Origin: Blautia sp.
Lineage (GTDB): Bacteria; Bacillota; Clostridia; Lachnospirales; Lachnospiraceae
Assembly: GCA_022769545.1 (NCBI GenBank)
Contig: JALEJS010000019.1
Span: 1-64,000 of the forward strand
Reading direction: 5' to 3'
Length of the DNA: 64,000 bases
The position numbers were made by a program, and so were the translations under genes. The notes below the pieces were generated by a model. It was not told the origin of the DNA and made no database searches. It saw only the letters and a program-made list of their open reading frames with translations. Of the stretch, positions 24,700 through 33,633 are shown piece after piece. Each line of letters starts with the position of its first letter. The stretch's first letter is position 1.

Positions 24700-27600
24700 A
24701 TGAGCAGTGTAAAACGCGTCTATGTTGAGAAAAAACCAGAGTTCGCCGTACAGGCAAAGGAACTGAAACATGAGATCAGCAGCTATCTCGGAATCAAAAG
24801 TGTAACAGGAGTCCGGGTTCTGATTCGCTATGATGTGGAAAATATCGGGGAGGCTGTGTTTGAGAAGGCCTGCAGAACCGTTTTTTCCGAGCCGCCGGTT
24901 GATGATCTTTATCTGGAGACATTTGAGGCCGCTCCGGATGCGCATATTTTTTCGGTGGAGTATCTTCCGGGGCAGTTTGACCAGAGGGCAGATTCGGCTG
25001 TACAGTGTGTACAGTTCCTGAACGAGGATGCACAGCCGATCATTCGTTCTGCCACGACCTATGTGATTGAAGGGACGATCACGGAGGAAGATTTTGAGGC
25101 GATCAGGAATCACTGCATTAATCCGGTGGATTCCAGAGAAACCGGAATGGAAAAGCCGGATACACTGGTGACGGTGTTTGATGAGCCGGCTGATGTGGCT
25201 GTTTTTGACGGCTTTCGGGACATGCCGGAGGATGAGCTTAAAGAGCTTTATGCTTCTTTGAATCTGGCCATGACATTTAAAGATTTCCTTCATATTCAGA
25301 ACTATTTTAAGAAGGAAGAAAAGAGAGATCCGTCTGTGACAGAAGTGCGTGTGCTGGATACTTACTGGTCGGATCACTGCCGCCATACGACGTTCTCCAC
25401 GGAACTGACTGAGGTAAAATTTGAGGAGGGTGATTACAAAGAGCCGATTGTAAATACTTACAATCAGTATCTGTCTGACAGAGAAGTCCTTTATAAGGGA
25501 CGGGACGATAAATTTGTCTGCCTGATGGATCTTGCACTTCTTGCCATGAAGAAGTTAAAGGCAGAAGGGAAGCTTCAGGATCAGGAGGAATCTGACGAGA
25601 TCAACGCCTGCAGCATTGTGGTGCCGGTAGATGTGGACGGAAAAGAAGAGGAATGGCTGATCAATTTCAAAAATGAGACGCACAATCATCCGACGGAGAT
25701 CGAGCCTTTCGGTGGAGCGGCAACCTGCCTTGGCGGAGCGATTCGTGATCCGCTTTCCGGGCGTACTTATGTGTACCAGGCGATGCGTGTGACCGGTGCG
25801 GCTGACCCTACGGTTTCTGTGAAGGAAACACTGAAGGGAAAACTTCCGCAGAAAAAGCTTGTGCGCGGTGCTGCGCACGGATACAGCTCTTACGGAAATC
25901 AGATCGGTCTGGCAACAGGCTATGTAAAAGAAATCTATCATCCGAATTATGTCGCAAAACGTATGGAAATCGGTGCAGTGATGGGTGCGGCTCCCAGACG
26001 GGCGGTAATCCGTGAAAATTCTGACCCGGGAGATATTATCATTCTTCTGGGCGGACGGACCGGACGTGACGGAATCGGCGGTGCAACTGGTTCTTCCAAG
26101 GTACATACGGAAGCGTCGATCGAGGTATGCGGTGCAGAAGTCCAGAAGGGAAATGCACCTACCGAGCGTAAGATTCAGCGTATGTTCCGTCGTGAGGATG
26201 TGAGCTGCATTATTAAAAAATGTAATGACTTCGGTGCAGGCGGTGTGTCTGTCGCAATCGGTGAGCTTGCAGATGGTCTTCGTGTGGATCTCGATAAAGT
26301 ACCGAAAAAGTATGCCGGCCTGGATGGTACGGAAATTGCAATTTCCGAATCTCAGGAGCGTATGGCGGTTGTGGTGGATCCGAAAGATGTGGATAAATTC
26401 CTTGGTTTTGCCAATGAGGAAAATCTGGAGGCCATCCCGGTTGCTGTGGTTACCGAGGAACCCCGTCTTGTGCTGGTATGGCGCGGCAGAGAGATCGTTA
26501 ATATTTCCCGCGCATTCCTGAATACAAACGGTGCCCATCAGGAAACAGCGGTAGAAGTGGAAATTCCGAATAAAGAAGGAAATCTGTTTGAAGACAGACC
26601 GGCGGTCGGGAATGTGAAAGAAAAATGGCTGGAAACACTGGCAGACCTTAATGTTTGTTCTCAGAAAGGTCTGGTGGAAATGTTTGACGGTTCCATTGGC
26701 GCTGCCAGTGTGCTTATGCCCTATGGCGGAAAATACCAGACGACCGAGACACAGACGATGATCGCAAAGGTTCCTGTCCTGAATGGAAAGACGGAAACCG
26801 TTACCATGATGAGCTATGGTTTTGATCCGTACCTTTCTTCCTGGAGCCCGTATCATGGGGCAGTATATGCCGTGACGGAATCCATTGCCCGCATCGTGGC
26901 TTCCGGCGGTGATTTCCATAAGATCCGTTTTACATTCCAGGAATATTTCCGTCGTATGACAGAGGATCCGAAGAGATGGAGCCAGCCGTTCGCCGCACTG
27001 CTGGGTGCGTATGCGGCACAGCTTGGATTTGGTCTCCCTTCCATCGGCGGAAAAGACAGTATGTCCGGAACCTTTAATGATATTGATGTACCGCCTACGC
27101 TGGTTTCTTTTGCGGTGGATGTGGCGAAGCTTAAGGATGTGATCACGCCGGAGCTGAAAACGGCAGGAAACCGTCTGGTGTGGATGCGTCTTCCGAAAGA
27201 TGCATATGATCTTCCGGATTATGAAAAAGCAATGGAGCAGTTCGACAGACTTCATGAGGACATGCAGAACGGAAAAATTGTTTCTGCCTACGCTCTGGAT
27301 CGTCATGGTATTGCGGCGGCGGTATCCAAGATGGCTTTCGGAAATGCAATGGGAGTGAAGATCGATGCGTCTCTTGCGGCAGAGGATTTCTTCGCGCCGG
27401 GCTTCGGAGATATCATCTGTGAAGTGCCTGCAGATCAGGCAGATAAGCTGAAAGCACCGTGTACGGTAATCGGTGAGGTTACGGATGACGGTTGTTTCTG
27501 TTTCGCAGATGTGAAGATCTCTGCTTCGGAAGCGCTGGAGAGCTGGAAGGGAACACTGGAAAAAGTATTCAAAACAACATCCGGAGAGGTAAATGAAACA

Positions 27601-28497
27601 GCAAAAGCCTGCACGGCAGATCCGGCAGATCCGGATGCGTCCCTGGAGGATGGTGTTTATCGGACCTCGAAAATATATACCTGCAAAAACAAAGTGGCCA
27701 GACCGCGTGTGTTTATCCCGGTATTCCCCGGAACCAACTGTGAGTATGACAGCACCCGCGCATTTGAGCGGGCAGGTGCCGATGTGGATGTAAAGGTATT
27801 TAAAAACCTTTCGGCTGAGGATATCCGCGATTCTGTGGAGCTGTTTGAAAAATCCATCAGCCAGGCGCAGATGATCATGTTCCCGGGCGGATTTTCCGCA
27901 GGAGATGAGCCGGATGGCTCCGCGAAGTTCTTTGCGACTGCATTCCAGAATGCAAAGATCCGGGAGGCGGTAATGAAGCTTCTCAATGAGAGAGACGGTC
28001 TTGCGCTTGGTATCTGTAACGGCTTCCAGGCACTGATTAAGCTGGGGCTTGTACCATACGGAGAAATCTGCGGTCAGAAGGCAGATTCCCCCACGCTGAC
28101 CTACAATACCATCGGACGTCATATTTCCAAGATGGTTTACACGAAGGTAGTCAGCAACAAATCTCCATGGCTGCAGAAAGCGCAGCTGGGTGGTGTATAC
28201 TGTAATCCTGCTTCTCACGGAGAAGGCCGATTTGTTGCGAATGAAGAATGGCTCTCCAGACTTCTGGCCAACGGACAGATTGCGACACAGTATGTAACGG
28301 CCGATGGAACATGGAGCAGTGAGGAAGAGTGGAATGTAAATGGTTCCTACTTTAATATTGAGGGTATTACCAGTCCGGACGGACGTGTCCTGGGTAAAAT
28401 GGCACACAGCGAACGTCGCGATGCAGGTGTGGCTGTGAATATTTACGGAGAACAGGATATTCAGATTTTTGAGTCTGGTGTGGAATACTTCAAATAA
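24700..28497 (+). CDS. purL: phosphoribosylformylglycinamidine synthase, fused PurL-PurQ
   Basis: This 1265-residue enzyme converts FGAR, glutamine and ATP to FGAM in purine synthesis. It contains an N-terminal PurS-like region, two AIRS-type synthetase halves (for example TYWSDHCRHTTFSTEL at about 222-237 and KNETHNHPTEIEPFGGAA near 325) and a C-terminal glutaminase with nucleophile C1106 in LGICNGFQAL. The single-chain clostridial form is clear. GAAAGGAG precedes the ATG. No other pur genes or purine riboswitch are nearby. A very long open frame on the opposite strand is a codon-bias artefact. Confidence 0.96.
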   Translation: MSSVKRVYVEKKPEFAVQAKELKHEISSYLGIKSVTGVRVLIRYDVENIGEAVFEKACRTVFSEPPVDDLYLETFEAAPDAHIFSVEYLPGQFDQRADSAVQCVQFLNEDAQPIIRSATTYVIEGTITEEDFEAIRNHCINPVDSRETGMEKPDTLVTVFDEPADVAVFDGFRDMPEDELKELYASLNLAMTFKDFLHIQNYFKKEEKRDPSVTEVRVLDTYWSDHCRHTTFSTELTEVKFEEGDYKEPIVNTYNQYLSDREVLYKGRDDKFVCLMDLALLAMKKLKAEGKLQDQEESDEINACSIVVPVDVDGKEEEWLINFKNETHNHPTEIEPFGGAATCLGGAIRDPLSGRTYVYQAMRVTGAADPTVSVKETLKGKLPQKKLVRGAAHGYSSYGNQIGLATGYVKEIYHPNYVAKRMEIGAVMGAAPRRAVIRENSDPGDIIILLGGRTGRDGIGGATGSSKVHTEASIEVCGAEVQKGNAPTERKIQRMFRREDVSCIIKKCNDFGAGGVSVAIGELADGLRVDLDKVPKKYAGLDGTEIAISESQERMAVVVDPKDVDKFLGFANEENLEAIPVAVVTEEPRLVLVWRGREIVNISRAFLNTNGAHQETAVEVEIPNKEGNLFEDRPAVGNVKEKWLETLADLNVCSQKGLVEMFDGSIGAASVLMPYGGKYQTTETQTMIAKVPVLNGKTETVTMMSYGFDPYLSSWSPYHGAVYAVTESIARIVASGGDFHKIRFTFQEYFRRMTEDPKRWSQPFAALLGAYAAQLGFGLPSIGGKDSMSGTFNDIDVPPTLVSFAVDVAKLKDVITPELKTAGNRLVWMRLPKDAYDLPDYEKAMEQFDRLHEDMQNGKIVSAYALDRHGIAAAVSKMAFGNAMGVKIDASLAAEDFFAPGFGDIICEVPADQADKLKAPCTVIGEVTDDGCFCFADVKISASEALESWKGTLEKVFKTTSGEVNETAKACTADPADPDASLEDGVYRTSKIYTCKNKVARPRVFIPVFPGTNCEYDSTRAFERAGADVDVKVFKNLSAEDIRDSVELFEKSISQAQMIMFPGGFSAGDEPDGSAKFFATAFQNAKIREAVMKLLNERDGLALGICNGFQALIKLGLVPYGEICGQKADSPTLTYNTIGRHISKMVYTKVVSNKSPWLQKAQLGGVYCNPASHGEGRFVANEEWLSRLLANGQIATQYVTADGTWSSEEEWNVNGSYFNIEGITSPDGRVLGKMAHSERRDAGVAVNIYGEQDIQIFESGVEYFK

Positions 28498-28511
28498 AAT
28501 CAGAAAAAAGT

Positions 28512-28604
28512 AACCGTTCAGCCATATACAGATATTTGAAATCAGTCTGCAGCAGATAAATCCGGGCATTCTGCTTTCAAATATCGCTTCAGGGCTGGAC
28601 GGTT
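28512..28604. repeat. long imperfect inverted repeat after purL
   Basis: AACCGTTCAGCC (28512-28523) pairs with GGCTGGACGGTT (28593-28604) and GATATTTGAAA (28531-28541) with TTTCAAATATC (28575-28585), with a smaller CTGCAGCAGA/TCTGC apex. The plus strand has no T-run after it; the minus strand has TTTTTTCTGATTTT. So it terminates poorly for purL, yet would terminate minus-strand transcription, where no gene exists. It may be a mobile palindromic element or an mRNA stabiliser. Confidence 0.6.
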
Positions 28605-28647
28605 ATCAAAAAAGGTTATCAAAAAATAAAAAAATTAAAAAAAAGTG

Positions 28648-28677
28648 TTGACAAAAGGTGATATTTGATTATATAAT
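28648..28677 (+). promoter_or_regulatory. promoter for the tRNA operon
   Basis: TTGACA (28648-28653) and TATAAT (28672-28677) with an 18-bp spacer, about 45 bp upstream of tRNA-Val, following an A-rich tract (28609-28644) that may act as an UP element. Confidence 0.85.
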
Positions 28678-28722
28678 AGCAAGGCAGGTTGAGCGAAGGA
28701 AAAAACAGAGTTCAACGAATAT

Positions 28723-28795
28723 GGGGTCTTAGCTCAGCTGGGAGAGCATCTGCCTTACAAGCAGAGGGTCATAGGTTCGAGCCCTATAGGCCCCA
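28723..28795 (+). tRNA. tRNA-Val (anticodon TAC)
   Basis: 73-base cloverleaf: acceptor GGGGTCT/AGGCCCC, D-arm AGCTCAGCTGGGAGAGC, anticodon arm CTGCC-TTACAAG-type loop with anticodon TAC, and T-arm ATAGG-TTCGAGC-CCTAT. The CCA end is not encoded directly after the discriminator A. Confidence 0.95.
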
Positions 28796-28811
28796 TACCA
28801 TAAAAGAATAT

Positions 28812-28885
28812 GGCGAGATAGCTCAGTTGGCTAGAGCACACGGTTCATACCCGTGGTGTCGAGGGTTCAAATCCCCCTCTCGCTA
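28812..28885 (+). tRNA. tRNA-Met (anticodon CAT)
   Basis: 74-base cloverleaf: acceptor GGCGAGA/TCTCGCT (first pair G-U), D-arm AGCTCAGTTGGCTAGAGC, anticodon arm CACGG-TTCATAC-CCGTG with CAT, T-arm GAGGG-TTCAAAT-CCCCC. The body resembles elongator tRNA-Met; a lysidine-modified tRNA-Ile2 cannot be fully excluded. It lacks the C1-A72 mismatch and three G-C anticodon pairs of the initiator. CCA is not encoded. Confidence 0.92.
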
Positions 28886-28891
28886 CTAGAA

Positions 28892-28918
28892 AAGTACCGT
28901 ATCAGCGGTGCTTTTTTT
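28892..28918 (+). terminator. tRNA operon terminator
   Basis: AAGTACCG (28892-28899) pairs with CGGTGCTT (28906-28913) and is followed by TTTTTTT. Confidence 0.85.
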
Positions 28919-29001
28919 ATTTCACTATGAAATAAAAGTGTTTCACAGAAAATTATTCCAATTTGTTTCATAGATGAAAAACCGGGAGGAGGGAGAAAAT
29001 G

Positions 29002-29508
29002 ATGAAACAGACATATGAGCATATCCGACATGAATTTGCTCCCGTCTATGATGAAAATTCCGGAATATTGATTCTCGGAACCTTTCCTTCTGTGAAATCC
29101 AGAGAACAGAATTTCTATTACGGGCATCCCCGGAATCGGTTCTGGAAGGTGCTGGCGGCTCTGTATGGGGAAAAGCTGCCCGTTTCCACAGAAGAGAAAA
29201 AGAAATTTCTTTTGCGGAACCATGTTGCAGTCTGGGATGTCATTGCACAATGTGACATCATCGGCTCCAGTGACAGCTCCATTAAAAATGTGATTCCGGC
29301 AGATCTGAGGCGGATTCTGGACTATGCTCCGGTAAGAAGGATTTATGCAAACGGGACGAAGGCTTATGATCTCTATATGAAATACAGTTATGAAAGCACG
29401 GGAATGGAAATCACGCGCCTTCCATCTACCAGTCCGGCCAACGCAGCGTATCAGATGGAGCGTCTTCTGGATTCCTGGAAGGTGATACTGCAGCAGGAAG
29501 GTATCTGA
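29002..29508 (+). CDS. uracil-DNA-glycosylase superfamily enzyme (deoxyinosine glycosylase-like)
   Basis: A 168-residue base-excision repair glycosylase. Motif 1 is GTFPSVKSREQNFYYGHPRN (about 33-52) and motif 2 is LPSTSPAN (about 137-144), matching the family 6 hypoxanthine/uracil glycosylases. There is no canonical GQDPY, as expected for this subfamily. GGAGGAGGG precedes two adjacent ATGs (28999 and 29002); the second is better spaced. It ends with its own terminator, so it is monocistronic. Confidence 0.82.
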   Translation: MKQTYEHIRHEFAPVYDENSGILILGTFPSVKSREQNFYYGHPRNRFWKVLAALYGEKLPVSTEEKKKFLLRNHVAVWDVIAQCDIIGSSDSSIKNVIPADLRRILDYAPVRRIYANGTKAYDLYMKYSYESTGMEITRLPSTSPANAAYQMERLLDSWKVILQQEGI

Positions 29509-29528
29509 TCTATATTCCGTCGGAAATG

Positions 29529-29568
29529 GAAGGAAAAGTTAAGATTGACTTTTCCTTCTGTTTTTTTT
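29529..29568 (+). terminator. terminator of the glycosylase gene
   Basis: GAAGGAAAAGT (29529-29539) pairs with ACTTTTCCTTC (29548-29558), then G and TTTTTTTT. Confidence 0.92.
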
Positions 29569-29632
29569 ATAGTAAATTATGTATCACTGATATAACATCT
29601 CAAAATATGAATTCAATTTAAGAGGATGAGAT

Positions 29633-30562
29633 ATGGAAAAAAGAATGCTTTTTTTGTTTAATCCTACAGCAGGGAAAGGTAAGATTAAAGCCCACCTCTG
29701 GGAAATTGTGGATATTTTCAACAAGGGCGGTTATGAAGTGATCATCCACGCCACACAATGTTCCCGGGATGCCTATGAGCAGGTGAAAATCTATGAGGAT
29801 CAGGTGGATCTGATTGTGTGCAGCGGCGGGGACGGCACCCTGGATGAAGTGGTGACCGGACTTGTGGAAAAAAACAGTAATACTCCGGTAGGGTATCTTC
29901 CGGCAGGCAGCACGAATGATTTTGCAAACAGTCTGTTTATGCCCAGGGATATTGTGGAGATGGCAAGAAATATCATGGAAGAGGTTCCCTATTGCTGTGA
30001 TATCGGGAAATTTAATGAAAGTACATTTGTTTATGTGGCAGCGTTCGGGCTTTTTACGGAAGTGTCTTATGCCACAGATCAGGAGCTGAAAAACACGCTC
30101 GGACATCTGGCATATCTTCTGGAGGGACTGAAAAGTCTGGTGGATATCAAGGCATACCATATGAAGATTTCGTCGGACGAGCTGACGGTAGAGGATGATT
30201 TTATATATGGAATGATCACCAATTCCAGATCGGTGGGAGGCTTCCGGAATCTTACAGGAAAGAATGTGGATATGGATGACGGCCTTTTTGAGGTCACGCT
30301 GATCGCCAGACCCAGGAATCCGCTGGAGCTGAATGAAATCGTGACAGCGCTTGTGACGGCTACAGACAATACGGAGCTGGTGCATACCTTTAAGACAAGT
30401 CATCTGAATATCGAGACAGAAGAAACAGTGGCATGGACACTGGACGGGGAATTTGGAGGGAACGTCCGGGATGCGGAAATCCGCATTATGCGAAAAGGCC
30501 TGAACCTGTATCTTCGAAGCACGAAAAAGAGAAAAAACATAGAGGAGAAAGAGAATGAGTGA
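29633..30562 (+). CDS. diacylglycerol/lipid kinase family protein
   Basis: A 309-residue DagK/YegS/BmrU-type kinase. NPTAGKGK (about 10-17) and the catalytic [10 protein letters not shown] (about 66-75) are present, as is [11 protein letters not shown]. Members phosphorylate diacylglycerol or other lipids at the membrane, recycling DAG released by lipoteichoic acid synthesis. The exact lipid here is unknown. Its stop overlaps the glutamine synthetase start by 8 bp, an unexpected partnership but clearly one transcript. Confidence 0.88.
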   Translation: MEKRMLFLFNPTAGKGKIKAHLWEIVDIFNKGGYEVIIHATQCSRDAYEQVKIYEDQVDLIVCSGGDGTLDEVVTGLVEKNSNTPVGYLPAGSTNDFANSLFMPRDIVEMARNIMEEVPYCCDIGKFNESTFVYVAAFGLFTEVSYATDQELKNTLGHLAYLLEGLKSLVDIKAYHMKISSDELTVEDDFIYGMITNSRSVGGFRNLTGKNVDMDDGLFEVTLIARPRNPLELNEIVTALVTATDNTELVHTFKTSHLNIETEETVAWTLDGEFGGNVRDAEIRIMRKGLNLYLRSTKKRKNIEEKENE

Positions 30563-32669
30563 GTATGTGGATGTTGTGGAAATCTTTGGGTGTGATGTAT
30601 TTAACGACTCAGTCATGCAAGCCCGTCTTCCGAAAAAAATATATAAAGAACTGAAGAAGACGATTGAAGAGGGAAAGGAATTGTCCCTGGAGACGGCAGA
30701 TGTGATTGCTCATGAGATGAAGGAATGGGCGATTGAGAAGGGTGCAACGCATTACAGCCACTGGTTTCAGCCGCTGACCGGCGTTACCGCAGAAAAGCAT
30801 GATGCATTTATTTCTGCCCCCATGGACAACGGAAAGGTTTTGATGAGCTTTTCCGGAAAAGAGCTGATCAAAGGGGAGCCGGATGCATCTTCTTTTCCGT
30901 CCGGAGGACTTCGAGCTACGTTTGAGGCCAGAGGCTATACGACATGGGACTGCACTTCGCCTGCATTTGTGAGACATGATGCAGCAGGCGGTACACTGTG
31001 CATTCCGACTGCATTCTGCTCTTATACCGGCGAGGCGCTGGATCAGAAAACACCGCTGCTGCGCTCCATGGAGGCGGTGAATCGGGAAGCACTCCGGCTG
31101 CTCCGCCTCTTTGGCAATACCACATCAAAAAAAGTGACTCCGTCTGTCGGCGCGGAACAGGAATATTTTCTGATCGACAGGGAAAAATGGCTGCAGAGAA
31201 AAGATCTGATCTATACCGGAAGAACATTGTTCGGCGCAATGCCCCCGAAGGGACAGGAGATGGATGACCACTATTTCGGAACCATCCGTCAGAGAGTATC
31301 TGCGTACATGAAGGAAGTGAATGAGGAGTGCTGGAGACTGGGTGTGACGGCGAAGACACAGCACAATGAGGTGGCGCCGGCACAGCATGAGCTGGCACCG
31401 ATTTTTGCACCGGTGAACATTGCGGCAGATCAGAACCAGATGATGATGCGGATCCTGAAAAAGGTGGCGACTCGCCATGGCATGCGCTGCATTCTCCATG
31501 AAAAGCCTTTCGCGGGACTGAACGGCTCCGGAAAACATAATAACTGGTCTCTGACGACGGATGACGGAATCAATCTTCTGGATCCGGGGAAAAATCCTCA
31601 CGAGAACATACAGTTTTTGCTGATTCTGACCTGTATCCTGAAGGCAGTGGATGAACATGCGGATCTTCTGCGTGAGTCTGCTGCAGATGTGGGGAACGAT
31701 CAGCGTCTGGGTGGCCAGGAGGCTCCGCCGGCAGTGATTTCCGTATTTCTGGGAGAACAGCTGGAAGATGTCCTGGAGCAGCTGATCAGCACCGGAACAG
31801 CGACACGAAGCATTGAGGGAAGTAAGCTTGAAACAGGTGTGAAAACACTTCCCGATTTCATGAAGGATGCCACGGACCGGAACAGAACGTCTCCCTTTGC
31901 ATTTACCGGTAATAAATTTGAATTTCGTATGGTGGGTTCCAAGGATTCTATTTCTGCCTGCAATGTGGTTCTGAATACCATTGCGGCCGAGGTGTTCCGG
32001 GAGGTCAGTGACCGTCTGGAGAAGGCAGAGGATTTTGATCTGGAAGTACACAATATTATCAAGGAATTTGCGACAAAACATCAGCGTATTGTATTTAACG
32101 GCAACGGATATGCGCCGGAGTGGGAAGAAGAGGCCAGAAGAAGAGGGCTTCCGAATCTGCCGTCTATGGTGGATGCCATTCCCGCACTGACGACAGAGAA
32201 ATCGGTAAAGCTGTTTGAATCGTTTGGTGTCTTTACAAGAGCCGAGCTGGAATCCCGCGCGGAAATCCAGTATGAGATCTATGCAAAGGCGATCAATATA
32301 GAAGCAAAGACAATGATCGATATAGCTACCAAACAGATCATTCCGGCGGTGATCCGGTATACAACGGTACTGGCGGATTCGATCAATACGGTCAAGGCAG
32401 TGGGAGAGATCGATGTCAGTGTACAGATGGATCTTCTGAAAAAGACATCGAAGCTGTTAAAACAGGTAAACAGTGCAATGAGTAAGCTGAGCAAGCTTGT
32501 GGATCAGATTCCGCAGCAGGAAGAGGGACGGAAGCGTGCGAGATTCTGCCGGGATAAGGTAGTTCCGGCAATGGAGGCTCTGCGCACACCGGTAGATGAA
32601 CTGGAAATGCTGGTGGATAAGGAAATGTGGCCGATGCCGTCCTACGGGGACCTGATATTCGAAGTATAG
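30555..32669 (+). CDS. glnN: glutamine synthetase type III
   Basis: A 704-residue GSIII that condenses glutamate and ammonium with ATP. It has the long N-terminal region typical of the class, the [21 protein letters not shown] signature (about 115-135; quoted over two parts), EQEYFLIDR for metal binding, [10 protein letters not shown] and ENRT-like [21 protein letters not shown] (again longer than quoted). GSIII is typical of Bacteroidetes and some Clostridia. AGAGGAGAAAG precedes the ATG. It overlaps the kinase gene and is followed 46 bp later by a MoxR-like ATPase. Confidence 0.95.
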   Translation: MSEYVDVVEIFGCDVFNDSVMQARLPKKIYKELKKTIEEGKELSLETADVIAHEMKEWAIEKGATHYSHWFQPLTGVTAEKHDAFISAPMDNGKVLMSFSGKELIKGEPDASSFPSGGLRATFEARGYTTWDCTSPAFVRHDAAGGTLCIPTAFCSYTGEALDQKTPLLRSMEAVNREALRLLRLFGNTTSKKVTPSVGAEQEYFLIDREKWLQRKDLIYTGRTLFGAMPPKGQEMDDHYFGTIRQRVSAYMKEVNEECWRLGVTAKTQHNEVAPAQHELAPIFAPVNIAADQNQMMMRILKKVATRHGMRCILHEKPFAGLNGSGKHNNWSLTTDDGINLLDPGKNPHENIQFLLILTCILKAVDEHADLLRESAADVGNDQRLGGQEAPPAVISVFLGEQLEDVLEQLISTGTATRSIEGSKLETGVKTLPDFMKDATDRNRTSPFAFTGNKFEFRMVGSKDSISACNVVLNTIAAEVFREVSDRLEKAEDFDLEVHNIIKEFATKHQRIVFNGNGYAPEWEEEARRRGLPNLPSMVDAIPALTTEKSVKLFESFGVFTRAELESRAEIQYEIYAKAINIEAKTMIDIATKQIIPAVIRYTTVLADSINTVKAVGEIDVSVQMDLLKKTSKLLKQVNSAMSKLSKLVDQIPQQEEGRKRARFCRDKVVPAMEALRTPVDELEMLVDKEMWPMPSYGDLIFEV

Positions 32670-32715
32670 GGATGTGCCGGGCACAGTTCAGGCGGATCAG
32701 ATGTGAGGTATAATA

Positions 32716-33633
32716 ATGGAAGAATTGCGTTTTCTGGAAGAACAGCAGGTATCTCCTGCGCTGATCAAAAAGGTGGAGGATTTCCGGAGAGAATATGATG
32801 TGCCGTCTGAGGCGGCACATCGCATTGTCAGGCCCTCCATGCCGTTTTACGGAAAAGAGGTCCTGGAAATGGCCATTGCAGGAATTCTTCAGGGAGAAAA
32901 CCTGCTGCTTACCGGATCCAAGGCCACCGGAAAAAATGTTCTGGCAGAGAATCTGGCCTATATTTTTCACCGGCCGGTTTACAATGTATCCTTTCATGTC
33001 AACACAGACAGCGGGGATCTGATCGGCACGGATACTTTTGTGAATAATCAGGTGACGCTCAGGAAGGGAAGCATTTATCAATGTGCCCAGTACGGCGGAT
33101 TCGGTGTGCTGGATGAGATCAATATGGCAAAAAACGATGCGGTGTCGGTACTGCATGCGACGCTGGACTACCGCCGTTCCATTGATGTGCCAGGATATGA
33201 CAAGATCGATCTGCATCCGGCAGCCCGTTTCATCGGAACCATGAACTATGGATATGCCGGAACAAGAGAACTGAATGAGGCACTGGTATCCAGATTTCTG
33301 GTTATTGATATGCCGGCGCAGACCAGGGAATCTCTGGAATTTATTTTTGCCCGGATGTTTCCCGGGGCAAAGGACACGGCGGTGGAGCAGTTTATCGGTG
33401 TTTTTCTGGATCTGCAGCTGAAGTGTGCCAACGGGGAGATCTCTACGAAATCACTGGATCTTCGCGGATTGCTGGCAGCCATGAAAATCGTGGATGCAGG
33501 ATTGTCTCCATGGCAGGCAGTACGAATGGGTGTGATCAACAAGACCTTTGATATCTTTGAAAAAGAAATCGTTGAGGATGTGGTCCGCACCAGAATCCCA
33601 TCCGCATGGACAAGGGAAGATGTGTATGAATGA
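32716..33633 (+). CDS. MoxR-like AAA+ ATPase with variant P-loop
   Basis: A 305-residue AAA+ ATPase of the MoxR/CbbQ group. The Walker A is GSKATGKN (residues 67-74), with Asn74 where Ser/Thr normally binds Mg2+. Walker B is FGVLDEINMAK and sensor 1 is GTMNYGYAG. Despite the variant residue the protein is otherwise complete. MoxR proteins work with VWA partners to insert metals or remodel complexes, and a VWA gene overlaps the 3' end by 8 bp. Target unknown. Confidence 0.85.
   Translation: MEELRFLEEQQVSPALIKKVEDFRREYDVPSEAAHRIVRPSMPFYGKEVLEMAIAGILQGENLLLTGSKATGKNVLAENLAYIFHRPVYNVSFHVNTDSGDLIGTDTFVNNQVTLRKGSIYQCAQYGGFGVLDEINMAKNDAVSVLHATLDYRRSIDVPGYDKIDLHPAARFIGTMNYGYAGTRELNEALVSRFLVIDMPAQTRESLEFIFARMFPGAKDTAVEQFIGVFLDLQLKCANGEISTKSLDLRGLLAAMKIVDAGLSPWQAVRMGVINKTFDIFEKEIVEDVVRTRIPSAWTREDVYE

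Noticed and set aside
25555-28569. A 1004-codon open frame on the strand opposite purL, and similar antisense frames over other genes
   Set aside because: The purL protein is complete and highly conserved in motif content. The antisense frame lacks a ribosome site, is rich in Cys/His/Arg and matches no family, so it is a product of codon bias.
28812-28885. Initiator tRNA-fMet
   Set aside because: It lacks the three consecutive G-C pairs in the anticodon stem and the unpaired first acceptor position of initiators; elongator Met fits better.
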